From CAWCKS01 sp963763485 (lineage in GTDB: Bacteria; Pseudomonadota; Alphaproteobacteria; Rhizobiales; Xanthobacteraceae), in contig CAVXOW010000008.1 in assembly GCA_963763485.1 (NCBI GenBank), forward strand, positions 620,001 to 684,000: DNA of 64,000 nt. The letters run 5' to 3'. Below, piece after piece: positions 7,581 to 15,939 of this stretch. The position numbers were made by a program, and so were the translations under genes. The notes beneath the pieces were generated by a model, which was not told where the DNA came from, made no database searches, and saw nothing but the letters and a program-made list of their open reading frames with translations. The first letter of the stretch is position 1; each line of letters opens with the position of its first letter.

Positions 7581-10205
7581 TCAGACGAAACGGAAGTCGC
7601 CCGCCGTCAGGCTGCTCAACGCGACGTTCTGCAAGGTAACGCTGCGGAGCGGGTCGACGGTGATTGTCGTATCGTTGCCGATCTGCTGCGCGTGCTGCAG
7701 CACGTCGGAGAAGTTCGAGAAGATCGAACGATCGAACCGGACGAAATCGTTGGCGCCGTTGCCACTGCCGGCAAAGAAGTCCCCGACCGTGTCGTGTCCG
7801 AAGTTGCCGGCGAAGACGTAGGTGTCGGCGCCGAACCCGCCGAACAACATGTCGTTGCCGGCACTGCCAATCAGCGTGTCATTGCCGGAACCACCGTTGA
7901 GCGCGAGGTTGATCTGGCCGGCCTGCAGTGCCGACGCGTCGATCCTGTTGTTGCCGTCCTGAGCATTGATGACCAGCGTGTCGTTCGCCGCCTCCGCACC
8001 GTTGATCGTGACCTGCGCAGCGAGGCCCGAGACCACAACCGAGGCGCCATCGCTTGCGACCCGGATGTGATCGTTGCCCGCCGTGCCGTTGACGACGATG
8101 GTGTCAGCCGCGCCGTCCCCGATGCCGCTGCCGGGCGTCGCCGACAGATCGATCGCGACCTGCTTCGTGCTGGTACCGCTGAGATCATCGACCGTGATCG
8201 TGTCGGGGCCGCCGAGTGCATTGAAGTCGATGCGCTCGATGCTGTTCAGATCCATGGTGATGTTGGCGACGTCGCGGAAGAACCGGACGCGGCTGCCGTT
8301 GGCCGAGATCGCGACGTGCTCGCCGACATTGGCGCCGTTGAACAGCAGCGTATCGAACCCGCTCTGGCCTTCGACGATGTCGCTGCCATCGCCCGGATTC
8401 CAGATGAAGGTGTCGTCACCGGAACCCAGCAACGCGGTGTCGCTGCCGCGACCGCCAGCCACGGTGTCGTTGCCATCGCCACCGTTCAGAATATCGGCGC
8501 CGTCACCGCCGAAGATGGTGTCGTTGCCGGCACCACCATTGATCGTGAGGTTGGTGAGCCCAGCGATCCCGTTCTGGCCGCGGATCACGTCGTCGCCACC
8601 GGTGCCGTTGATGACGAGGTTCTCGACATTGGCGAGATCCGTCACCACCGTAGCGCCGACCTGATTCACGCCGACATGGGTTCCGTCCAGGAACACGTCG
8701 ATTTCGCCGCCGCCGGCACCGGCGACCGTCAGCGTGTCGTTGCCGCCGAGCCCGTCGATCAGGAGTCGGTCGTTCGCAAGCTCGGCTCCCGTGAGCGAGA
8801 CCTGCGTGGCCAGTCCGGTGACCGTGGCGGAATTGCTGCTGGTCGAGACCACGATATGATCATCGCCCGCGTTGCCGTTGACGATGACGGTATCCCGGTT
8901 GCCGTCGCCGGTGCCGCTGCCGATCGGCGCCGACAGGTCGATCGCGACCTGCTTTGTGTCGGTGCCGCTGAGATCATCGACCGTGATCGTGTCGGCGCCA
9001 CCGAGCGCGTTGAAATCAATATGCTCGATGCTGTCGAGATCCATGGTGATATTCGCCACGTCGCGGAAAAACCTGACGCGGCTGCCATTCGCCGAGATCG
9101 TGACGTGCTCGCTGATGTTGGCGCCATTGAACAGCAGCGTGTCGAGGCCGCCCTGGCCTTCGACGATGTCACTGCCGTCGCCAGGGTTCCAGACGAAAGT
9201 ATCATCGCCCGAACCGAGCAACGCCATGTCGTTGCCGCGACCGCCGATCACGGTGTCATTGCCGCCACCCCCGTTCAGAATGTCGGCACCGTCGCCGCCG
9301 AAGATGGTGTCGTTGCCGGCGCCGCCGTTGATCGTGAGGCTGGTGAGGTTGACGATCCCGTTCTGGCCGCGGATCACGTCATCGCCACTGGTGCCGTTGA
9401 TGACGAGGTTCTCGACATTGACGAGGTCCGTTACCACGGTGGAGCCGGCCTGGTTCACGCCGACATGCGTCCCGTCCAGGAACACGTCGATTTCGGCGCC
9501 ACCGCTGGCGCCGGCAAACGTCAGCGTATCGTTGCCGCCGAGCCCGTTGATCACCAAGCGGTCGTTCGCAAGCTCGGCGCCGGTGACGGTGACCTTTGCG
9601 GCCAGCCCATTGACAACGGCGGAGTTGCCGCTGGTCGAAACCGTGATGTGATCGTCATCCGCTGTCCCGTTGACGGTGACGGTATCCTGGTTGCCGTCGC
9701 CGGTGCCGCTGCCGATCGGCGCCAACAGGTCGATCGCGACCTGCTTGACGGCGGTGCCGGAGAGATCATCGATGGTGATGTTGTCGGCGCCGCCGAGCGC
9801 GTTGATGTCGATGCGCTCCATGCTGCTCAGGTCCATCGTGATGTTGCCGACATCGCGAAACAGGCGCGTGCGGCTGCCGTTGGCCGACAGCGTCATGTTC
9901 TCGCCAATGTTCGAGCCATTGAACACCAGCGTGTCGGTGCCGCTGCCGCCTTCGACGACGTCGCTGCCGTCGCCCGGATTCCAGATGAAGGTGTCGTTGC
10001 CGGAGCCGAGGATCGCGGTGTCGCTGCCCTGCCCGCCGATCACGACGTCATTGCCGCCGCCGCTGTCGATGAAATCGTTGCCGCCGCCGGCGTTGATGGT
10101 GTCGGCGGCATTGGACGGATGCGCGCCGCCGGCCGCAGTGACCGTCGGCGAGACAGAATCTGGAGTAATGGTTTCATCGGACGCAGTGCCAGTGAAGCTT
10201 GCCAT
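7581..10205 (-). CDS. RTX calcium-binding repeat protein with three tandem ~264-residue units
   Basis: An 874-residue acidic Gly/Asp/Asn-rich protein with hemolysin-type nonapeptides (for example GGDGADILNGGDGND and GSGNDTFIWNPGDGSD), which bind Ca2+ and fold as beta-rolls outside the cell. The protein is three near-copies of one unit: the marker WNPGDGSD recurs near residues 75, 338 and 601, and the underlying DNA repeats with a ~790-bp period. The C-terminal ~110 residues differ and end LTAGDFRFV, consistent with an uncleaved type I secretion signal. No ABC/MFP secretion genes are adjacent. No catalytic domain is seen, so it may be a surface or adhesin-like protein. Confidence 0.85.
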   Translation of the reverse strand: MASFTGTASDETITPDSVSPTVTAAGGAHPSNAADTINAGGGNDFIDSGGGNDVVIGGQGSDTAILGSGNDTFIWNPGDGSDVVEGGSGTDTLVFNGSNIGENMTLSANGSRTRLFRDVGNITMDLSSMERIDINALGGADNITIDDLSGTAVKQVAIDLLAPIGSGTGDGNQDTVTVNGTADDDHITVSTSGNSAVVNGLAAKVTVTGAELANDRLVINGLGGNDTLTFAGASGGAEIDVFLDGTHVGVNQAGSTVVTDLVNVENLVINGTSGDDVIRGQNGIVNLTSLTINGGAGNDTIFGGDGADILNGGGGNDTVIGGRGNDMALLGSGDDTFVWNPGDGSDIVEGQGGLDTLLFNGANISEHVTISANGSRVRFFRDVANITMDLDSIEHIDFNALGGADTITVDDLSGTDTKQVAIDLSAPIGSGTGDGNRDTVIVNGNAGDDHIVVSTSSNSATVTGLATQVSLTGAELANDRLLIDGLGGNDTLTVAGAGGGEIDVFLDGTHVGVNQVGATVVTDLANVENLVINGTGGDDVIRGQNGIAGLTNLTINGGAGNDTIFGGDGADILNGGDGNDTVAGGRGSDTALLGSGDDTFIWNPGDGSDIVEGQSGFDTLLFNGANVGEHVAISANGSRVRFFRDVANITMDLNSIERIDFNALGGPDTITVDDLSGTSTKQVAIDLSATPGSGIGDGAADTIVVNGTAGNDHIRVASDGASVVVSGLAAQVTINGAEAANDTLVINAQDGNNRIDASALQAGQINLALNGGSGNDTLIGSAGNDMLFGGFGADTYVFAGNFGHDTVGDFFAGSGNGANDFVRFDRSIFSNFSDVLQHAQQIGNDTTITVDPLRSVTLQNVALSSLTAGDFRFV
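7860..10110. repeat. Three tandem ~790-bp intragenic repeats
   Basis: Blocks such as CCAGATGAAGGTGTCGT recur near 8400, 9190 (diverged) and 9980 on the plus strand, matching the protein units of the RTX gene. The close DNA similarity suggests recent duplication or ongoing homogenisation, and copy number may vary between strains. Confidence 0.75.
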
Positions 10206-10206
10206 G

Positions 10207-10304
10207 TCGGACCTTCGTCAAGGGTTAGGCGACAGGTCGCGACCTGCCGATGAGCGAGGTTTCGCTCGCAGCGAAACGGAGCGCGGAAATTGACGAAGGT
10301 CCGA
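10207..10304 (-). promoter_or_regulatory. Structured leader of the RTX gene with a possible RBS-sequestering stem
   Basis: Perfect 15-bp complementary arms lie at 10207-10221 and 10290-10304. The gene-proximal arm contains the GAAGG ribosome-binding site, ending one base before the RTX ATG. Two more hairpins are nested between the arms: CAGGTCGCGACCTG (10233-10246) and GTTTCGCT-CGC-AGCGAAAC (10259-10277). If transcribed, the outer stem would hide the RBS, suggesting translational control. That function is inference from pairing alone. Confidence 0.55.
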
Positions 10305-10493
10305 TCGATCGGCCTCCTCCGATCGGAGGACAGGCGCGTACGATTTCGCAAAAATACGAGCATCATCCATCAACACGGCGTGACGACTGATGTCGAAGTT
10401 TACAATCAGGCCTGCCCGGGACTTGATCTTGACGCTGATCGATTTCCGCCGTTGATTGGATACATCAACACTGGCCTTTGCGCAGGAGCGAAC

Positions 10494-11345
10494 ATGGCGA
10501 TCGACACAGTTGGCATCATCGGGTCCGGGTTGATGGGGACCGGCATCGCGCAGGTCTGCGCCGCTTCGGGGCTGAAAGTGATCGTCCGCGATATTGATCA
10601 GGCGGCGCTGACGCGCTCGACGCAATCGATCGCCGACAGCCTGACCAAGCTGGTCGCCCGGCAGAAGCTGACCGAGGACGTCAAGAGCGCGGCGCTGGCC
10701 GCGATCACCACGACAACCGACGCGACCAGGCTCGGAACCGCCGACTTCATCATCGAAGCGGCAACCGAAAATCTCGGCCTGAAGCAGAAAGTTTTAAAGG
10801 AGATCGAAAGTATCGCCAAACCCTCCGCGATCATCGCGACCAATACGTCGTCGGTCTCGATCACCAAGCTCGCGGCGACGCTGGCGACGCCCGGCCGTTT
10901 CGTCGGCATGCATTTCTTCAATCCGGTGCCGGTGATGAACCTGGTCGAGATTATTCGCGCGATTCAAACGGACGATCCGACCTTCGCCGCAACCGATGCG
11001 CTGGCGCGCAAGCTCGGCAAGACGCCGATCTCGGTGAAGAACGCGCCGGGATTCGTCGTCAACCGCATCCTCTGCCCGATGATCAACGAGGCGATCTTCG
11101 TGCTGCAGGAGGGACTGGCGACTCCGGAGGAGATCGACGCCGGCATGAAGCTCGGCGCCAATCATCCGATCGGCCCGCTGGCGCTGGCCGATCTCGTCGG
11201 GCTCGACACCCTGCTGGCGGTGCTGAACGTATTCTATGCCGACTTCCGCGATCCGAAATACCGCGCCGCGCCGCTGCTGATCGAGATGGTCGACGCCGGC
11301 TATCTCGGCCGCAAGTCAGGCCGCGGGTTTTACAAGTATTCGTAG
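10494..11345 (+). CDS. hbd: 3-hydroxybutyryl-CoA dehydrogenase
   Basis: A 283-residue NAD(P)-dependent dehydrogenase interconverting 3-hydroxybutyryl-CoA and acetoacetyl-CoA in fatty acid, PHB or aromatic catabolism. It shows the N-terminal Rossmann motif GIIGSGLMGTGIAQVCA, the substrate region TNTSSVSITKLA and GMHFFNPVPVMNLVEII, the NAPGFVVNRILCPMINEA helix, and the C-terminal GRKSGRGFYKY signature. Length fits the single-domain Hbd/PaaH family. The ATG at 10494 has CAGGAG upstream, so the longer open frame starting at 10290 inside the RTX leader is not used. Confidence 0.93.
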   Translation: MAIDTVGIIGSGLMGTGIAQVCAASGLKVIVRDIDQAALTRSTQSIADSLTKLVARQKLTEDVKSAALAAITTTTDATRLGTADFIIEAATENLGLKQKVLKEIESIAKPSAIIATNTSSVSITKLAATLATPGRFVGMHFFNPVPVMNLVEIIRAIQTDDPTFAATDALARKLGKTPISVKNAPGFVVNRILCPMINEAIFVLQEGLATPEEIDAGMKLGANHPIGPLALADLVGLDTLLAVLNVFYADFRDPKYRAAPLLIEMVDAGYLGRKSGRGFYKYS

Positions 11346-11362
11346 CCCAGGTATTCGTAGCC
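11336..11362. repeat. 12-bp direct repeat at the 3' end of hbd
   Basis: GTATTCGTAGCC occurs at 11336-11347 and again at 11351-11362. The first copy spans the hbd stop codon. It looks like a local duplication with no evident function. Confidence 0.5.
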
Positions 11363-11403
11363 TACGAGTTCCCGCCTGCGCCGGAACGACGCTGGAGCAA
11401 GCG

Positions 11404-11604
11404 TCAGAACGGCCGCCGCCGCCGCGGCGCTGCTTCGATGAGCGGCTTGGCGCGATGGCCGGCCGGGTGGAATCGCAGCCGACCGAACGACAGCAGCCAG
11501 TGTGCAAAAACCGATGGCGGCACGAGGTGAACGCGCCACCATCGCCGCGGGCTGACGTCACCGGACTGGGGGCTCGACGCTCTGATTCGTTCGTAAACAC
11601 GCAT
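11404..11604 (-). CDS. Possible small basic protein, unknown
   Basis: In the 311-base gap between hbd and hemN a 66-residue frame starts at an ATG preceded by CGGAG and encodes an Arg/Pro-rich, basic product (MRVYERIRASSPQSGD...) ending RRRRPF. No family is recognised. The rest of the gap holds a fragment resembling a dispersed palindromic repeat (TTCCCGCCTGCGCCGGAACGAC at 11370-11391). Coding status is uncertain. Confidence 0.3.
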   Translation of the reverse strand: MRVYERIRASSPQSGDVSPRRWWRVHLVPPSVFAHWLLSFGRLRFHPAGHRAKPLIEAAPRRRRPF

Positions 11605-11656
11605 GGGTTGCTCCGTCGCATTAGAACCTGCGCATGCCTCGTTCGGGGAACATGCG

Positions 11657-13036
11657 CTAGACGCCTTGAGAGTGTCGCCCACCCGTGCTTGCCAAATACT
11701 TGTCGAATGTGGCGCAAATCGATCTGACGAAGGGGCGGCCAAGTTCCGTCACCACGATTAACTCACCATCGATCCGAACAATTCCCTCGGATTCCATCTG
11801 TTTCAGCTTAACGAAGTCTGAAGCGAGTCCGTCGGGCCTGAAACCGAAATGCTTCGCAAGCTCGGTGATATCAACAGCAAGTTCGCACATCAGCCGCGAA
11901 ATCAGCTCGGCGTGGAACCTGTCATCGTTGCTTAACATGACGCCGCGCGCGACCGGCAGCTCGCCATCGCTCAGCTTGCGCCGCCACTCCGGTGTTTTCG
12001 AAAAATTCTGGACGTAACCCTGTGGCAGCTGGCCGATCGCCGAACTGCCGAAGCCAATCAGCGTCGTGTGCGCATCGCCGGTGTAGCCCTGAAAGTTCCG
12101 CTTGACCGTGCCGCTCGCCAGCGCGTCGCCGGCCTTGGCGAAATGATCGAGGCCAACGCGGACATAGCCGGCATCGACCAGCATCCGCGCCGCAACATCC
12201 TGCTGGTCGAACCGCTCGCGTGGGCCCGGCAGCGCGGCTTCCGGAAGCAGTTGCTGCGCCGGCTTCATCCAGGGCACGTGGGCATAGCCGAACAAGGCGA
12301 CCCGATCGGGCGCAAGCGTAATGACCTCACCAACGGTGTGCGCAACGCTTGCCGTGGTCTGGAACGGCAAACCATACATCAGATCCATGTTGATCGAGGC
12401 AATACCGGCCTTGCGGAAGGCTTCGACCGACCATGCCGTCCGCACGAAGGGCTGGATCCGGTTGACCGCCCGCTGCACCCGCGCGTCGAAATCCTGGATG
12501 CCGAGACTGACGCGATTGAGGCCGGCATCGACCGCCGCCGCGATCCACTCCGCGTTGAGCACGCGCGGGTCGATCTCGGCCGCGATCTCGGCGCCTGCGG
12601 CGACGTCGAAGCATCGCCGCAGCTCGGCAATCAGACGCAGGAGATCGTTTGGCGGCAACGCATTCGGCGTTCCACCGCCGAAATGCAGCGCACCAATAGT
12701 CAGCGTTTGCCCGACATGCAGGCGGACCAGTCTGATCTCCTCGATCAGCCAATCGACATAGTCCGTTATGGGCCTGTTGGAGCGCGCCACGCTCATGTTG
12801 CAGCCGCAGTACCAGCACAGGCTGCGGCAGAACGGGACGTGAATGTAGGCCGAGACGGGAACTGTCGCATCGAGGTCGGCGAGCCACGAGGCGTAGGTGT
12901 CCGCGGACATATCGCTCCTGAAATTCGGAGCGGTCGGATAGCTCGTGTAGCGCGGTACGCGCTCGCCGTATTTCGCGATCAAATGATCGATGTGATCGGG
13001 CTGCTGATTCTGTGCAACGAGCTGTAATTGGGTCAT
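11657..13036 (-). CDS. hemN: Oxygen-independent coproporphyrinogen III oxidase
   Basis: A 459-residue radical-SAM enzyme that decarboxylates coproporphyrinogen III to protoporphyrinogen IX without O2, supplying heme when the oxygen-dependent enzyme cannot work. The cluster motif PFCRSLCWYCGCN carries the CxxxCxxC ligands plus the adjacent fourth Cys typical of HemN. GGGTPNALP and the SLGIQDFD region are also present. Its ATG overlaps the fixS stop (ATGA), so it is translationally coupled as the last gene of fixGHIS-hemN. That places heme synthesis under the same low-oxygen control as assembly of the heme-rich cbb3 oxidase. Confidence 0.95.
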   Translation of the reverse strand: MTQLQLVAQNQQPDHIDHLIAKYGERVPRYTSYPTAPNFRSDMSADTYASWLADLDATVPVSAYIHVPFCRSLCWYCGCNMSVARSNRPITDYVDWLIEEIRLVRLHVGQTLTIGALHFGGGTPNALPPNDLLRLIAELRRCFDVAAGAEIAAEIDPRVLNAEWIAAAVDAGLNRVSLGIQDFDARVQRAVNRIQPFVRTAWSVEAFRKAGIASINMDLMYGLPFQTTASVAHTVGEVITLAPDRVALFGYAHVPWMKPAQQLLPEAALPGPRERFDQQDVAARMLVDAGYVRVGLDHFAKAGDALASGTVKRNFQGYTGDAHTTLIGFGSSAIGQLPQGYVQNFSKTPEWRRKLSDGELPVARGVMLSNDDRFHAELISRLMCELAVDITELAKHFGFRPDGLASDFVKLKQMESEGIVRIDGELIVVTELGRPFVRSICATFDKYLASTGGRHSQGV

Positions 13037-13227
13037 TGGGCGGATCGGACGGTGTCTTCAGGGGATGGTGCAGGCGGACTCGGTCCGATCTCGTCGTCGC
13101 TGATGGCGCGCCATGCGGCGCCGTCGAGATCGTCATACTGGTTGCTGTTGAGAGTCCACAGGAACGCCGCGAGCCCCAACAGCCCAAGCAGCAGGGCCAG
13201 CGGTACCAGATAAATCAGGACTTCCAT
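13033..13227 (-). CDS. fixS: cbb3 oxidase maturation protein FixS/CcoS
   Basis: A 64-residue protein with one N-terminal membrane helix (MEVLIYLVPLALLLGLLGLA) and the family signature FLWTLNSNQYDDLDG. CcoS is needed for assembly of cbb3 oxidase, probably for cofactor insertion. It overlaps the end of fixI by 13 bases and shares ATGA with hemN, so the three are tightly coupled. The acidic Pro-rich C-terminal tail is slightly longer than in minimal CcoS proteins. Confidence 0.92.
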   Translation of the reverse strand: MEVLIYLVPLALLLGLLGLAAFLWTLNSNQYDDLDGAAWRAISDDEIGPSPPAPSPEDTVRSAQ

Positions 13228-15416
13228 GGGACTGCGGCCTCCTGAGCCTGCCTGGCGCCGGCGCGCGCCCGGAGCGCGTTCGCCGTTACCAGGATCGACG
13301 AGCCCGACATCGCGGCCGCCGCGATCAGTGGCGTCACGAGGCCTGCGATCGCAACCGGCAGCGCGATGGCGTTGTAGATCACCGCAAGCCACAGATTCTG
13401 CTTCATGACCTTGAAGGCGCGGCGCGACAGCTTCAAGGCCGTGGCGACCGGTTCGAGCCGCTCGCCGAGGAAGATCGCGTCGGCGGCGGCCTGCGCGAGA
13501 TGCGTGGCGCTGACCGGCGACATCGAGACGTTGGCGGCTGCCAGCGACGGCGCATCGTTGAGACCATCGCCGACCATCAACACGCGCTGCCCGGCCTTTC
13601 GCATCTCCTCGATGCGCGCAATCTTGTCCGCCGGGCTTAAGCCCGCCTGCCAGGCGTCGATCGACAATGCGGCTGCGATGTCGGCGACCGACTCCTTGCG
13701 GTCGCCGGACAGGATCGCGATGCGATAGCCGGCCTGTTTCAGCCCACCGACGACAGCCGCTGCGTCGTCGCGCAGGCGCTGACGGAAGGCGAAGACCACG
13801 CGGGTCTTGCCTTGCGAAAATGCGATCACCGACGCATCCGGATACGTGGCATTGACCGCTGCCGTCTGCGCCTGCGCGTCGCAAAATTCAGGGCTGCCGA
13901 GCCTCAGAGGCTGACCATCGACCACGCTGAGCACGCCCCGGCCCGCCTGCTCGACAACAGCCGGCAGCGGTTCCCGGGCGCCGACGGCCTTAGCGAGCGC
14001 AACGGCAAGGGGATGGCGGCTGCCGAGCGCAAGGCGGCCTGCGAGGCTCAGGGTCTGCCCATCGATCGCGGCCGCGTTGGCGACCTCCGGCTCCGGCAGC
14101 GTCAGCGTGCCTGTCTTGTCGAACACGATGGTGTCGACCTCGGCGAGCCGCTCCAGCGCGTCGCCGCGATTGAGCAGCACGCCGGCGCGGAACAGCGCGC
14201 CGACCGCGACCACCTGGACCGCCGGGATCGCAAGCCCGAGCGCGCAGGGGCAGGTGATGATCAAAACGGAAATGGCGATCACGATCGAATCGTGCACGCC
14301 AGCGCCAAGGAGAAGCCAGCCGAACAACGTCAGCAGCGCGGTGGTGTGAACGACAGGCGCATAAAGGCTCGCGGCGCGATCGGCGAGCCGGACGTAGCGC
14401 GTCCGTTCCGCGGTCGCCTTCTGCAGGAGCTTGTCGATCTCGTCGAGCAGGCTGCCGCTCGCAGGCTTCGTCGCCTTGATGCGGAGCAGGCCGGAGACAT
14501 TGAGCGTTCCGGAGAACACCGTGGCGCCCGGACGGGCGGCGAGATAGGCGGTCTCGCCGGTGACCAGGCTGTTGTCGATCTCGGAGGTGCCGCCGATCAC
14601 GACGCCGTCGACCGCAATTCGCTCGCCGGGCCGCACCAGCACGAGATCGCCGGGCACGATCGCCGCGACCGGGCTCTCGATCAGTTCGTCGCCGACCACT
14701 TTCGTCGCCATGTCGGCACGCAGCGCCGCCAGATTGGTCGCGATCGCGCTCGTGCGCCGCCGCATGCTGTGGTCGAGGTAACGGCCAGCCAGCAGGAACG
14801 TCAGCAGCATCACCGAGGCATCGAAATAGGCGTGCTCGGCGTGATGCCAGGTCTCATAGACCGACAGCGCGAGCGCCAGAATGACGCCGATCGAGATCGG
14901 CACGTCCATGTTGGTGTGGCGCGCCTTCAGCGCGCGCAACGCCGAGCGGAAGAACGGCTGGCCGGCGTAAGCCGCCGCCGGCAGCGCGATCAAGGCCGAG
15001 AGCCAGTGGAAGAAGTCGCGCTGCTCGGGCGAGATATCGCTGGCATTGCCGGACCACACCGAGACCGACAGCAGCATAACATTCATGGCGGCGAAAGCGG
15101 CGACGCCGAGGCAGCGCAGCAGAAAGCGCGTCTCCGCGATCTCGCTCTTCTCGGCGCTTGCCGCTTCATAGGGGTGGGCGCGATAGCCGAGCTCGGCGAT
15201 CCGATCGACGATCTTCGCCGGGTCGATCGCGCCATCGGTCCATTCCACCGCGAGACGGCGTTCGGTCAGATTGACGCGCGCCTTGGTAACATCGGGCAGC
15301 GCAAACAGGCCGCGCTCGATCTTGGCGACGCAACCGGCGCAGGAGACGCCTTCGAGCGCGAGATCCATGCCGGCCGTGCCGGCATTGTGTTTCACGAAAT
15401 GGGAGAAGTCGCGCAT
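13215..15416 (-). CDS. fixI: Copper-exporting P1B-type ATPase FixI/CcoI
   Basis: A 733-residue copper pump that delivers Cu for the binuclear centre of cbb3 oxidase. In order: an N-terminal metal-binding domain with GVSCAGC near residue 25, membrane helices, the actuator TGE motif (SLVTGETAY), the intramembrane CPC metal site in ITCPCALGLAIP, the phosphorylation motif DKTGTLT, the HP motif (SRHPLAVALA) and GDGLNDAPSL. All catalytic elements are intact. It starts 13 bases after the fixH stop and is part of fixGHIS. Confidence 0.96.
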   Translation of the reverse strand: MRDFSHFVKHNAGTAGMDLALEGVSCAGCVAKIERGLFALPDVTKARVNLTERRLAVEWTDGAIDPAKIVDRIAELGYRAHPYEAASAEKSEIAETRFLLRCLGVAAFAAMNVMLLSVSVWSGNASDISPEQRDFFHWLSALIALPAAAYAGQPFFRSALRALKARHTNMDVPISIGVILALALSVYETWHHAEHAYFDASVMLLTFLLAGRYLDHSMRRRTSAIATNLAALRADMATKVVGDELIESPVAAIVPGDLVLVRPGERIAVDGVVIGGTSEIDNSLVTGETAYLAARPGATVFSGTLNVSGLLRIKATKPASGSLLDEIDKLLQKATAERTRYVRLADRAASLYAPVVHTTALLTLFGWLLLGAGVHDSIVIAISVLIITCPCALGLAIPAVQVVAVGALFRAGVLLNRGDALERLAEVDTIVFDKTGTLTLPEPEVANAAAIDGQTLSLAGRLALGSRHPLAVALAKAVGAREPLPAVVEQAGRGVLSVVDGQPLRLGSPEFCDAQAQTAAVNATYPDASVIAFSQGKTRVVFAFRQRLRDDAAAVVGGLKQAGYRIAILSGDRKESVADIAAALSIDAWQAGLSPADKIARIEEMRKAGQRVLMVGDGLNDAPSLAAANVSMSPVSATHLAQAAADAIFLGERLEPVATALKLSRRAFKVMKQNLWLAVIYNAIALPVAIAGLVTPLIAAAAMSGSSILVTANALRARAGARQAQEAAVPWKS

Positions 15417-15428
15417 CGCTCGAGCCAG

Positions 15429-15929
15429 CTAGTTCAGCACGATGCGGCTGCGCGACCGGAACATCGCAGCGCCGTCGCTATCGGCCTCGATCACGAGGTC
15501 CCACTGGCCGGCGGCAACGTCGGCAAACCGCACTGCATAGGTCCCGGGAGCCTGCTCCGCGAGAACGGCATCACGGTCGAACCGCTTGTCGACAGGCCGC
15601 TGCAGCTGCACGCTCAGTTGCAGACCCTTGAGCGGCGTGCCCTGCGCATCACGTGCGTTAATGCTGACATTGACATTGCCGGACGCATCGCGCTTTGCCG
15701 CGGCCGACACATTCCAGTGACGATCATCCTGGCGCTGGGCCGCTTCGATCTCGTTCTGGTAAGCCAGGCTCGCGTTGTAGGCGCTGGCGACTTCGGTACC
15801 CGACAGCGTCTCGACCGCCAGCACCGCCAGTGTGACATTCACGGCGATGATGACGCCGAAGAACGCAACCACGATCGCGAGAACTTTGCGGCCGGTAAGG
15901 ACCCCCTTGGCGGCAACTGCCGTGGTCAT
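15429..15929 (-). CDS. fixH: cbb3 oxidase assembly protein FixH
   Basis: A 166-residue protein with one N-terminal membrane helix (VLAIVVAFFGVIIAVN) and a periplasmic beta-rich domain typical of FixH, including the conserved AYNASLAYQNEIEAA segment. FixH is required for cbb3 maturation together with FixG, FixI and FixS. The ATG at 15929 has AAGGAG upstream; the longer frame extending into fixG is rejected. It is 10 bases downstream of fixG. Confidence 0.93.
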   Translation of the reverse strand: MTTAVAAKGVLTGRKVLAIVVAFFGVIIAVNVTLAVLAVETLSGTEVASAYNASLAYQNEIEAAQRQDDRHWNVSAAAKRDASGNVNVSINARDAQGTPLKGLQLSVQLQRPVDKRFDRDAVLAEQAPGTYAVRFADVAAGQWDLVIEADSDGAAMFRSRSRIVLN

Positions 15930-15939
15930 GACTGGCTCC

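Noticed and set aside
7398..10253. 951-residue plus-strand open frame across the RTX gene
   Set aside because: Antisense shadow: GC-rich repeat DNA keeps the opposite frame open. The RTX frame has RTX motifs, an RBS and a proper C-terminus; the antisense product has no recognisable domain.
10452..10468. TTGATTGGATACATCAA upstream of hbd as a FixK box
   Set aside because: The arms match but the spacer is 7 bases rather than the 4 of TTGAT-N4-ATCAA, and it lies too close to the start for the geometry seen at the other boxes.
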